A program made the translations under genes and the position numbers. A stretch of 64,000 bases of DNA from positions 1-64,000 of the forward strand of contig CAJJDN010000164.1 of NCBI GenBank assembly GCA_905182985.1. Direction: 5' to 3'. This DNA comes from Paramecium sonneborni (Eukaryota > Ciliophora > Oligohymenophorea > Peniculida > Parameciidae). A model generated the notes under the pieces. That model ran no database searches. It was not told the origin of the DNA and saw only the letters and a list, made by a program, of their open reading frames with translations. Shown piece by piece: positions 52,443 to 62,311 of the stretch (its first letter is position 1; the number at the start of each line of letters is the position of its first letter).

Positions 52443-53732
52443 ATGCAGATTTGTATAATATGTACTTCAGAAACAAATTTTTCAACAAAATGTGGGTGTC
52501 ATTTTTGTTTGGAGTGTCTAATAAATTGGTTTGAAGAGAAAAACAGAGATAAAGCAATTAAAATTATTTAATGTCCGAATTAAGATTGTCCTTTCAGTTA
52601 TAGTAGGGATGAAATTTTAAGTTATTGTTCTCTTTAACCTTATGAAAGGATGATTTAAGAGATTTTAGTAAAGGAATATCTAAAAAATGAAGATGTTCGA
52701 CCATGTCCAAATGGTAAATGTAAATATTATGGATATATTGAATTATAAAATAAATGTGATGATGAATTAGAGTGTTAAGAATGTGGAATGAAATGGAGAG
52801 ATTTTGCATTAGCTTCATATACATATTAGATTGAATACATGATACAAAATATATTTGGAATAATAAGAGAATTTTGTTATTGTTTTATTACTGCAAATGA
52901 GTGTCCTAATTGTGGTGTTTTGATTTAAAGAAATGGAGGTTGTAAACATATGACATGTAAAGTATGTGCACATTAATTTTGTTGGTTATGTAAATAATAA
53001 TGGGGAAGACACAAAGAAACTTAATGTTTTAGTTAATTCGTATTATCAATTGGATTGTTATTGACTTTTCCTGTTAATATATTGTATTAATTTGGAGTAT
53101 TTTATTATTTACTTTATCTATTATATCCATTGTTATGGATTTTTGAACTATTTACTATGAATGTATTAATAATTGGAACCTTATCAGGTTTATTTGGAGT
53201 TTGTAAATCAATATATGATCTCTAAAATAGAAGACGCTTTTATGAAAATCTACTAATTTTAGGTGGATGCATCATATTACTTACTCTAGAGTATTTCATC
53301 TTATAATTTTCTACTAATTATTTGGATATAACTCTTGGAAAATCAATTATAGGTTTTGGATTAGAAATCTTAATTATAATATTGGTTTTCAGTTATTTTA
53401 CTAGAATAGGATTTAGATGGATTTTAATTCCAATTATTGGTATTTTATTATGTTATTAATGGGGATTAAATGGATTATCATTACTAATTTGGTAGTTTCC
53501 AGTAATATTTGGTTCAAGAAATCTTATGTCTTAGATCTACTTTAATTTTATTGCTATTGGTTTATTAGTTTTATTCAATATTTTTAGTTTATAAGAAATT
53601 TTTGTTTAAACTAAATTTTATTTATTATTGGGATCAACATTGTTTCAATTTAAAAGGAATGCTGAGAAAAATCATTTAGTATTTGTAGGTATTTTAGCAA
53701 TAAGCTATATTTATGATATAATATTTAGTTGA
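52443..53732 (+). CDS. Membrane RBR (RING-in-between-RING) ubiquitin ligase, 429 aa
   Basis: The frame from ATG (MQICIICTSETNFSTKCGCH) to TGA at 53730-53732 is 430 codons without an intron. RING1 is CIIC...CGCHFCLEC...C...C. The in-between domain runs CPNGKCKYYG...CDDELECQECG. RING2 is CPNCGVLIQRNGGCKHMTC...FCWLC, and its GGC cysteine is the position that forms the ubiquitin thioester in RBR ligases, so catalysis looks intact. After about residue 200 there are seven or so hydrophobic helices, placing the enzyme in a membrane with the RBR head facing the cytosol. It is a paralogue of the gene at 56282-57327. The two flank a p97 cofactor gene, suggesting a local protein quality-control theme, though linkage does not prove cooperation. 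Confidence 0.9.
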
Positions 53733-53781
53733 TTTATATATATATTTGATTATTATTTCTTTAATTAATTAATATAATTAA

Positions 53782-55113
53782 ATGTAACAAAAATCTATTT
53801 CTTATGTTAGATAAGCACTATAATAAATTGCATTTGAAATGGGAAAGCCAATATCATCAGTTGAACCATATATTGAAATGTAAATGGATTGTTATATTTT
53901 AAGTCTTGAAGAAAATTGGTATGATACAAAAGATTCAATTAAAAAGATGAAGTAGGAAAATTTTGATGAATTTAAAATTCCAAAAAGAATAGGTTAATTA
54001 CTTATGGAGTTTGTACAAAGACCTGATGAATAGAAATTAAATTGGCAATTAGAATTGACTAAAATAATTTCAGAAATTTCAGATTAGGATTAACTTTATA
54101 AAACATTAGAAATACTTTTTAAAATAATATCTAATGTTGTTATGAATCCATTAAGTTTAGAAAAATAAAAAATAAATATAAGCTCAAAAACACTTTAAAA
54201 CAACATACTTAAATATCCATCAGCATTAAATTATTTAAAGAATTTAGGTTGGAATATAGAAGCTGAATATTTATTGGTGTAATATAAAATGGAACAATAA
54301 GGTGTATGGAAAGATGCTGTTGAAGAATTGGTGAATTATACTGAAAAGAAATAAGGATTTAATCCCTAAAAACCAATAATTCATTCTTCATCATCAAATG
54401 TATCAATCACTTCTTAATTGGCCAAAAATGAAGGTTATGATATTTATTCATTCTCTCAAAAGCTTGAATAATTACATCAGAAAAGATTTGTAATATATAA
54501 TTGTTATCATAAGGAAATTATGAGTTAACCAATTACTAATAGAGATATTAAAATATTTATTGGTAGAAAATAATAATCACCTGTATAGTTATAATAACAA
54601 ATTCAAATCTAAGATGATTATGAAGAAGTTTAACCTTAGAAAGATGAATAATTATTGTAATTTCTTTAACAAGTTGCTTAGGTAATTTAAATGTAATAAT
54701 TTATATATAGTCTCTTGAAGAATAACAATTTGCTTCAAAAAGAAAGAAGGAATTTGAAGAACTTCTTAAAAAACCTATATTCTCAAAAACAGATATAAGA
54801 GTTTAATTTCCAAATAGTGTTATTGTTTAAGCTATTTTTGGACCATTAGAAACATTAAAAACTTTATATGATTTAATAAAGGATGTAAGTTTATTGAATT
54901 TATATATATAATTTTTAGATGCTAGAAGATTAAAATCTTGAATTCTACTTGTATACTTCCCCTCCTCCTGTAAGAATGACATAAAAATATTTTAATCAAA
55001 ATTTTGATGATTTAAATTCAGTTCCTAATGGACTATTTTATTTTGGAGTAGAAAAATAAACTTCAAATTTCTATTTGAAAGAATAATGGATGAAAACTGC
55101 AAGAGAGCTTTGA
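53782..55113 (+). CDS. PUB- and UBX-domain p97/Cdc48 cofactor (UBXD1/UBXN6-like), 422 aa
   Basis: Two introns (54682-54710 and 54885-54918) give 423 codons. The N-terminal helical region (VRQALQQIAFEMGKPI) could be a p97-binding helix. At about 90-190 is a PUB domain (TLQNNILKYPSALNYLKNLG, GWNIEAEYLLVQ). A Gln-rich linker follows, and the C-terminal third is a ubiquitin-like UBX domain (DIRVQFPNSVIVQAIFGPLE, YLYTSPPPVRMTQ). This order, PUB before UBX, is that of UBXD1. In known cases such proteins dock on the p97/VCP ATPase and guide ubiquitylated cargo in endolysosomal or organelle damage responses. The start codon lies 50 bases after the RBR gene stop, on the same strand. The gene ends 35 bases from the convergent tubulin acetyltransferase gene. 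Confidence 0.85.
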
Positions 55114-55148
55114 GTATTTTTAAGAAATCATTTAAATTGATATTTTAT

Positions 55149-56043
55149 TCAAATATTAATGATATAGATTCTTATTAGTATTATTAATAATATTTCATCT
55201 TTTTTTCTAGATTTAGGCTGACATGAGTCCAGTTGTTGTTTGATACATCTAATAATTAAGAAAAATTAAATACATTTTATTGTTACTTTTGATCTGTTGC
55301 CCATGGAGCTTAAGTTTTACTTTCCTTTTATTATTGATTTTTGGATTATGTTGATTAAATAGTCATCTACGACATCAATGATCCTAACTATTCAACTTTT
55401 AAAGGTGTTGATGATTATTAATATTATGTTGACTATGGTGATGCCAGTTAATTATTTAGAATCTATTATTATCTATTCTCAAAATATTATGAAAAGATAA
55501 CAAAATTGTTATTCTATGGTATATAATTTTAGAGATGATAATGTTTTTTTAGAAATCCAAGTAATTTTGGAGATGGTCTGTCATATGCTAGTTTTTCTGG
55601 GCAAATTATTTCACATCTAAGCATTTCTTCAAATAATTCTTTCCCAATTCCTTTTCTCTAAACAGACTCATGTACATAAAAGTCTAACACGCACAAAGGC
55701 TGTATTTCTTTAACTAATCCACTTAAATCTCTGTGAAATAAATTCTTTCTTCCCACCTTAAGCATACCTAAACATTACTAAATATATTCAATTATATTAA
55801 TACTTTTCCTTCTGATTTAATATATAACTTTTAATCACTTTAATAAAATCTTAATGGACTTGTTATAACTTATTTCAAATTTTATGCCTTACATATATTT
55901 ACAATTAATACCTTTGCAGATGCTTCACCCATAGTAGTAATCACTTCATCAAGTTATGGATTGCGTTATTAAGCTCCATTCAAAATACTCATTCCGTTTT
56001 CATTAACTGACATACATTTTGAGATTAAAAAGTTAAATTGCAT
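55149..56043 (-). CDS. Alpha-tubulin N-acetyltransferase (MEC-17/ATAT1 family), 268 aa
   Basis: Three introns (complement of 55888-55911, 55778-55803 and 55249-55286) give 269 codons from ATG at 56043 to TGA at 55149-55151. The GNAT-type domain shows the family signatures in order: [24 protein letters not shown], then [20 protein letters not shown] and [19 protein letters not shown]. The Cys and Asp of LCVLDFYV and AYDRPS correspond to the two residues needed for catalysis, and QRKGIG is the acetyl-CoA loop. The enzyme acetylates Lys40 of alpha-tubulin inside microtubules, a mark abundant in cilia, which fits a heavily ciliated cell. The C-terminal 90 residues are Gln-rich and disordered-looking. 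The 38-base intron near the 3' end is on the long side but restores a stop just before the convergent gene. Confidence 0.92.
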
Positions 56044-56281
56044 TTTTAATATTAAAATTACTGTAATAAATTACAAGTATGATAAATAAAATATTTATAC
56101 AGAAACTCTAATATATCTACATTTATTGATTGAAATATATATTTTATGTTTATTTTGAATTGAACTATCAATTTAATTTAATATTCTTATTAATATTCTT
56201 TTTATTATTATACATATCAAAATTGATCGGATATATGTGTCGAAATTATAATCAATTAATTAGCAAAACATTTTAAAGATA

Positions 56282-57327
56282 ATGTATTGCCCAATTTGTA
56301 TCAAAGATTAACCTCACCTATTTATATAAAAGTCTTGTTCATGTAAATTTTGTTATTAGTGTGCATTGAATTGGATTGAAGAATTAATCAAATAAAAATA
56401 AAATATAAAGTCTTTTAAATGCTTAAATTACTAATGCAAAGAAGAAATAAGTTTAATGAAATTTCATTAATCAATTGTTTCTAAGAAAATAGAGAATAGA
56501 TTTTAAGAAATTATGTTTAAAAATTATTTATAAAGAACCTAAGATGTAAGACCTTGTCCAAATAAAGCTTGTAATAATTATTGTTTTCTACCAAAATCTA
56601 GATGTAAAGAGGAGTTTGTTTGTGATTAATGCAGTAAAATGTTTCAATAATAGAAGATTTCGTTTGGGTTGATAAATAATATTTACCTTACAACAAATTA
56701 CTTTTCATAAATTTCAATCAAGTTAAGAATAATATTTTTTCAATAGTATTCAAATTTTTCAAAACATAAAATTGTCCTAAATGCAATGTTTAAATAATGA
56801 AGAATGGAGGTTGTAGACATATGACATGTAAAAAATGTTTAGTTAATTTTTGTTGGTATTGTAAAAACTATTTAGAGGGACATGATGATGATGTATGTAG
56901 TAAATCAATAATTTCATATTACTTATTGATCCTATATAACACTTTAATTACATTATATCTTGTAGGTTTTCATTTATATCTTATTTTACTCATGTATCCT
57001 TTGTATTTATTTGCTATTGTAATTATTTACAATTTGTATGTATTTATACCATTTATACTAATTGCTACTATAACAGGTGCAATTTTAAGATTTAAAATTG
57101 AAATAAAAAATAGGAAAAAATATGTTATGGATTGTATTTATGGACTTTTGATAGAAGGATTAATCTATTTAATTGTTTTTATAGGAATTGAATTACTTGA
57201 AGTAAGCAATTAGTAATTAATGAATTACCATTATTATTAAGGTATTATAATTGGTATATGTGGAACAATGAAACTAATACATTATGGATTGAATAAGTTG
57301 ATTTTCAAGATTGGCTTTAATATTTGA
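56282..57327 (+). CDS. Membrane RBR ubiquitin ligase, 341 aa
   Basis: One 20-base intron (56634-56653) gives 342 codons from ATG (MYCPICIKDQPHLFIQ) to TGA at 57325-57327. RING1 is CPIC...CSCKFCYQC...C...C, the in-between domain CPNKACNNYC...CKEEFVCDQC, and RING2 CPKCNVQIMKNGGCRHMTC...FCWYC with the catalytic GGC cysteine kept. Four or more hydrophobic helices follow. It is shorter than its paralogue at 52443-53732, chiefly in the membrane part. The 20-base intron is close to the minimum for this genome. The product is probably anchored in an internal membrane and ubiquitylates membrane or cytosolic clients; targets are unknown. Confidence 0.88.
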
Positions 57328-57374
57328 TATGAATTATAAATAGTTTTGATAAAAAATCACACTATATTTATATA

Positions 57375-57638
57375 TCACTCTTGAGGTTCTGGTCTTAAAA
57401 GTCTTGGAATGAAACCTTTGACTAACTCAACCAAAGGTATTTTTCTACCACCCTTTGGTTCATCATCATCAGAATCAGAATCACTATCACTTTCTTATAA
57501 ATCTCGATCAACTTTAGCTTCTTTCTTATCTTCTTACTCTTCCACTTCATCATCTTAATCAAATGTGTTATTGTCTTTTTATTTTGCCAAATTTATCCAT
57601 TCTTATTATACTTTTTCTAGATCATCAATTTTAGACAT
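57375..57638 (-). CDS. Small acidic protein, 87 aa, unknown function
   Basis: The frame from ATG at 57638 (MSKIDDLEKVQQEWINLAKQ) to TGA at 57375-57377 is 88 codons. A short helical start is followed by a run of Asp/Glu/Ser (SDSDSDSDDDE), likely a casein kinase 2 target, and a conserved-looking tail (RKIPLVELVKGFIPRLLRPE) with hydrophobic and Pro residues. No family was recognised. The composition suggests a disordered binding partner of a larger complex. Its stop is 47 bases from the convergent RBR gene stop. Confidence 0.7.
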
Positions 57639-57745
57639 AGTTTCCAACTGAGTTCTTGTTGAATTCTTAAATACAATAGAATAGGTACTTAAACGCAATA
57701 TGTTTACCTTATTCTTTTAATGATATTGGTTGATAACCTAATTAG

Positions 57746-59381
57746 CATGAATATAATAAATTTAATTATTATGCTAATCAAGAATGTAAATGTAATTTAG
57801 AATATGTTATATAATTACTAAATGATAAAGAAATAACACAATTTAAAAAAATGAGATTAATAACTAATACAAATATCATAGTTGATGATTTTGAATTGGC
57901 TAAGGATTATAAACTAGATACTTTTATTCACTTCCTAACACATTTCCATTAGGATCATTGGTAAGGAATGACTCCTTTATGGAATTATGGGAAAATCTAT
58001 TGTAGTAAGATTACAAAGCAGTTCATCTTAAATAAGTTTCCAAAGATTGAAAGAATAGTTTCATTAGACATGAATCATATTTACTATTTGAATCTTAAGA
58101 CATAAGATTTGACAGATAGGATTGAAAATGAGTTTACAATTGAAGTAGCTTTATTTTCAGCAAATCATATTCCTGGTTCCACGATGTTTTTATTTCGTGG
58201 ATATATGGGAACTATTCTTCATACAGGAGATTTTAGATATAATAAGAGTATGATAACATAGAATCCCATTTTATTCCCTCAATATTAATCAATCTAAATT
58301 GATGAACTAATATTTGATAATACTTATTGTGATCCAATGTTCAATTTTCCAACTGCTGATATTGTTGCATAATAAATGATTAAAATCATTGAAAATAACA
58401 TCAAAAAAAGAGTATTAATTGCAATGGGTGCTTTAGGAAAAGAAGTTATTGTGATGGAAATTTGCAAATACTTTAAAACTAAAATTATTGTGATTGAAGA
58501 AAAGTATAATCAATTAATCGCTAGTTCCACTGAAAATATGAATTTATTCACTACAGATAGAAAAGGTAATTCAATATTTATAATTTTAGGATATTTTATT
58601 GAAATAATAAAGAGAAGTCATAGAGAATAAATAATTTCGTAGTATTTGGAAGAAGCAAAGGAGAATTTCATTTGTATAAATACAGATTTTTTAATGTAAA
58701 GTCATAGAGATCCAGATGGCATTAATTATATGGTACCATATTCATTGCATTCTAATTATTAAGAAATGAGAACCTTTGTTAATGCTATTAAACCAGCCAT
58801 CTTAAAGGTAATCTTTCCTCTATATTTGTTATGAAGAAATTAGTTATACCATATGAAAATTTTGCTGAATACAGAAGAAAAGTCAGAATTAATCCAGTCA
58901 AAGGATTCCAAGGTTATTTAAAAAGACTAAAAACAAATGGTGAATCTGGTTATTCCACTCTGATTAGAGAATGTACTGATTTTACTAAGATATCTAAGAA
59001 TTATACAAAATGGATGACTGAAACTAAATTTCGTAAAATTAATCTTTAAATATCAAAGGCGGATTAATGGAATAATTAGGAGTATAATTGGAACCAGATA
59101 GAAAAAATAGAAAAAGAAAAGTAGATTAAGTTATGCCAAAACCTACAATAAAATAGTGTATTAGAGAATTAGAGAAGTAGTATATTTACTCAAAAAAACC
59201 AGAAAAAGTAGAATCATTAGAGGATATTTCAAATAGATTAAAAGCAACTAACAACAATTAATAAATTACTAAATTCTTAAAAAAGCCTTAATAAATTGAA
59301 GATGTAGAATGTAAAAATGATGAAGAAGAGATTTATAATATTATTTAAGAGTATTTACATTTTCATGATAATGATGCGTGA
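57746..59381 (+). CDS. SNM1/Apollo-type metallo-beta-lactamase-beta-CASP nuclease, about 518 aa
   Basis: Introns 58566-58589, 58808-58836 and 59033-59058 keep one frame to TGA at 59379-59381. The start is uncertain: the frame is open from about 57734 with plausible sequence ([17 protein letters not shown]), but the first in-frame ATG is at 57851. The catalytic domain has THFHQDHWQG (metal ligands), [24 protein letters not shown] and FDNTYCDP, then a beta-CASP part ([30 protein letters not shown]). The C-terminal tail is Lys/Gln-rich. SNM1-family enzymes are 5' exonucleases or hairpin nucleases in crosslink repair, end joining or telomere processing. Which of these applies here cannot be read from sequence alone. 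A nuclease role is secure if the ligands are intact, and they appear so. Confidence 0.88.
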
Positions 59382-59400
59382 TATAATTAAATTAATTAAG

Positions 59401-60463
59401 ATGAAATTTATTAATCGATGTTTATATAAGTTTTCTACAAATGTTATTAGAGACTAAATCTATGAATTTGACAAGAGTGCAATTAGTTTGAGTGTTAGAA
59501 TTAATAGCTTAAAGGAATTCAATGATTTTTAAAGGTTAAGAGACTTAAATATACATCGCATAATCTATAATCTGAATGATTAAGCAGAACTAATGGAATT
59601 TTTGGCTGAGCATAATGATGAATGTATAAAAAAAATATTTGATCCATCCTTTTTTATATGTAAGTTAAAGATTAAATGAAATCTTAGTTCGCGGTGTCAG
59701 TGTTAATGTTCCGACTATTCTGAGAGATGGAAAATTTAGAAAGCTGGAATAAAAAGCATTGTTATAGATTTGTCAACACTTATTTAAATTGAAAACAGAT
59801 TAAAATAAGACTCAATTCCAAGTATTTATGGTATATATGATTAATTTATTTTTATGCATTAAAACATGATGGAAACATTGATAAAGAGGAAGAATTTTTA
59901 AGTTTAGTGAAAGAGGAATTAGATGATTTACAAAGTGTAATAGAGAATTCATTCAATTTTGAGGTGAATCATGTACTTAGTTATAATCCAAAATTCACAT
60001 ATGATTTATTATTTAAATTGGCAAATCAACAGAAAACTTTAAAAAGTGTCAATTTTAATATTTACAGATATGCAAATCCTTAATAGAGTGAATTGGATTA
60101 AAATAGAGATATATTGGCAACTCTTTATCAACATGTAAATGAGTAATATAATACAATATTTTTGAAAAACTTTATATTTGAAGAACAATATGTAAAATAA
60201 TAGAATTTGTCTGAAGGGATTGTTAGTTATTCACATGTAATGATTTGATAGAGTTAATAATTTAGTTAGTGGATATGTTAAAATTGATGCATTTCCGAGG
60301 TTCTTTAGTATTTGAGTATAATAAAAATTTGGAGAGAAATGTTGAATTCATTGATCAATTATTATAATCAAGTAAATACATTTTGTGTGACAAACATAAA
60401 TTGGGAGAAGAACATGAATCTCACATAGTAGAGGGAGACACAATGCCACCTATAGATGTTTGA
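59401..60463 (+). CDS. Uncharacterised protein of about 334 aa with an apparent one-base frameshift
   Basis: Start at 59401 (MKFINRCLYKFSTNV), 19 bases after the nuclease gene stop, and stop at 60461-60463. Two introns (a 28-base one beginning near 59658 and a 29-base one near 60237) remove all TGAs except one near 59868. There the frame must shift by one base between FQVF and ALKHDGNIDKEEEF, and no GT...AG intron is available. After introns the length is one base over a multiple of three, so an extra base in a T run near 59850 is likely. The product is helical and acidic (KEEEFLSLVKEELDDLQSV), with no recognised domain. It could be a real frameshift mutation or a sequencing error. Confidence 0.65.
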
Positions 60464-60499
60464 GTTATATATATAGATACATAGATATATATATATAAT
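60464..60499. repeat. TA-rich simple repeat between convergent genes
   Basis: A run of alternating TA with GATA interruptions (tatatatagatacatagatatatatatata) fills the 36 bases between two convergent stop codons. It probably contains overlapping 3' ends and polyadenylation signals. Confidence 0.6.
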
Positions 60500-61385
60500 T
60501 CATTTATGATTGATTAGAAATCCAACTTAAAAGTGTTCTAATAGATAATGGGCATTAACCCATGGATGATTTTACATAAATAAAGCAGTAGCATCAGTTC
60601 CAATTCCTTTGATAATTTCATCTTGGCCTCCAGGATGTTTATTCAAATATTTAGTAACATCATAGACTTTGGAATTGATAACAATCCATGCAGAATTAAT
60701 AGAATTATGTTTTGCCACCTACTCTCAGTAGGATAGTCATACCTCGTCGATTGTAAATTGTTTTAAATCATTTTTCTTATTACTATCATTTAATGATTTC
60801 CTTTATATCCAACCTGGCGATACACATTCTTTAGGAGATTATCCAAATTTCGGAGATTCAGGTTCATTTTAAAATTGAACAGGATTTTATATATCATTCT
60901 TAATTGAGTTACGTTTTTTAGGTTGTATCACTAAATCATCGAAAATGCCTTTTAAAGTATCTACATATTTTTGATTAGCCTTTTTAATAGCTATAAGTTA
61001 GTATTCAACACTCTCTACTTTACGAGCACCTTTATACTTTTCTAATAGAACACTCTCATTTTTGATAATGTAAATGTTTCTATTTAATCTTATTTCATTC
61101 TTAGCTTATTCCATTTAATACCTTTGCCAATGTTTTTACATCATATCTTTATGGTATTGTAATATATGTATGAGGTCTTTTGAATTCTATTATCTAATCA
61201 ATGTCATAATATTGATTCTCTTAATCTCTCAAAGTTAACAAATCAGTTTGATATTTTTGTTTTATATCATTTATAATAAATGTTACTACTTCATCTAGTA
61301 CATCTATTTCTACTTCATCTCCAATCCATTCTAAAATATCCTATCTGTCTTCTATGTATAAATTGATTACCTCCTTATTATTCAT
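60500..61385 (-). CDS. Protein with C-terminal cytochrome b5 domain, 279 aa
   Basis: Two introns (complement of 61100-61121 and 60719-60742) give 280 codons from ATG at 61385 (MNNKEVINLYIEDRQDILEW) to TGA at 60500-60502. Residues 1 to about 190 are helical and charged with no known domain. At about 200-275 is a cytochrome b5 fold: FTIDEVAKHNSINSAWIVIN, VYDVTKYLNKHPGG with the first haem His, and QNHPWVNAHYLLEHF with candidate second ligands. No membrane anchor follows, so it is soluble. The partner reductase could be any b5 reductase, including the fused one at 49983-51964; this is inference. An alternative reading frame near 61130-61200 looks protein-like but contains an upstream TGA and was rejected. 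Confidence 0.8.
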
Positions 61386-61402
61386 TTAATTATTAAAATA
61401 CC
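61386..61402. promoter_or_regulatory. 17-bp gap between divergent start codons
   Basis: The ATG of the b5 gene (61385) and that of the EF-hand gene (61403) are separated by only taattattaaaatacc. Both promoters must therefore overlap the opposite transcription unit or be bidirectional. No element can be named. Confidence 0.5.
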
Positions 61403-61948
61403 ATGGGATGTACTCATACCAAAATTGATGAATCTTTAAGTGAAAAATTAAGAACTAAAGCTATTGAAATATTCAAAAAAATAGATATCAAAGGAAATGG
61501 TACTATAGATAAATAAGGAACTTAACAATTTTGGTATTCTGATTATTTAAACATTTAGGAAGTCTAACTTTGCTAAACTCAATACTGAAGCATTATTTGA
61601 TGCTGTAGATTTTGATAAAAGTGGAGATATCACTGAAGATGAATGGATGGCTTTTTGGGAAATTGTTAAATAAAATGGCTATTCAGAAGAAGAAATTAAT
61701 TTAGAAGTATTCTTATTCTCATTTCTTTCCAGTTGGATGAACTTATGGAAGGCAAAGCTTGGGTTTAATTTAAGAGAGTTGACAGGTTCATTAAAATTGA
61801 TGAAAAAAGAAGAGGATCTAGAGTCAAATCCATAGTACAAGAAGAAAAGAAAAAATTATCAATTGTTTAATCTGCAAGATTACATAAAAGTAAAACTATG
61901 CAGAGTGAAGGTTAAGAATTACTTTAAGAGTAATAAGAATAATCTTGA
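61403..61948 (+). CDS. EF-hand protein with acylation-type N-terminus, 164 aa
   Basis: Two introns (61534-61558 and 61707-61732) give 165 codons. The N-terminus MGCTHTK fits N-myristoylation of Gly2 and palmitoylation of Cys3, so the protein is probably membrane-attached. Two EF-hand loops are visible: DIKGNGTIDKQG and DFDKSGDITEDE. The second has all the acidic ligands; the first lacks the final Glu and may bind Ca2+ weakly. The C-terminal 60 residues are Lys/Arg/Ser/Gln-rich (KIDEKRRGSRVKSIV) and may bind a target. A membrane Ca2+ sensor, for ciliary or cortical signalling, is a reasonable inference. Confidence 0.85.
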
Positions 61949-62311
61949 TTATATTAATGAAATCACAAAAGATTTTATATTAAACAGCGATCTTTGTTTT
62001 TCTAATCTCAAATTTAGATTCATATAAATTTATACTTTTTTAAGTATTCAATTAATATTATTCATAATTTAAATAATTACAAATATGTCAAACCTAATTT
62101 TAGTATCACTATATTAAATTATTCATATTCAGGTTAAATAATTATTCTAAACTTGAAGAACTAAAAATATTATTTAATTATTTCTTAAGTTCAAACAACT
62201 TCGATCTTATCAAATGTTGATAACGTTCTAATATTCAACTCCTTCAGCATCATTCGTTTTTTAATCAATTACATATCAGTGGTAGTGTTATTATATATTA
62301 TATATAAATAT
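61949..62311. other. AT-rich spacer
   Basis: These 363 bases separate the EF-hand gene from the co-directional channel gene. No gene or RNA was recognised. They should hold the 3' end of one gene and the promoter of the next. Confidence 0.5.

Noticed and set aside
57722..57748. 17-base intron joining ATG at 57722 to the nuclease frame
   Set aside because: Shorter than any other intron seen here (minimum 20), so the start was left uncertain.
61130..61330. Alternative frame in the b5-tailed gene (KDLIHILQYHKDMMQKHWQR)
   Set aside because: It runs into TGA upstream and no intron joins it to the start. The chosen frame with a canonical 22-base intron sums to whole codons.
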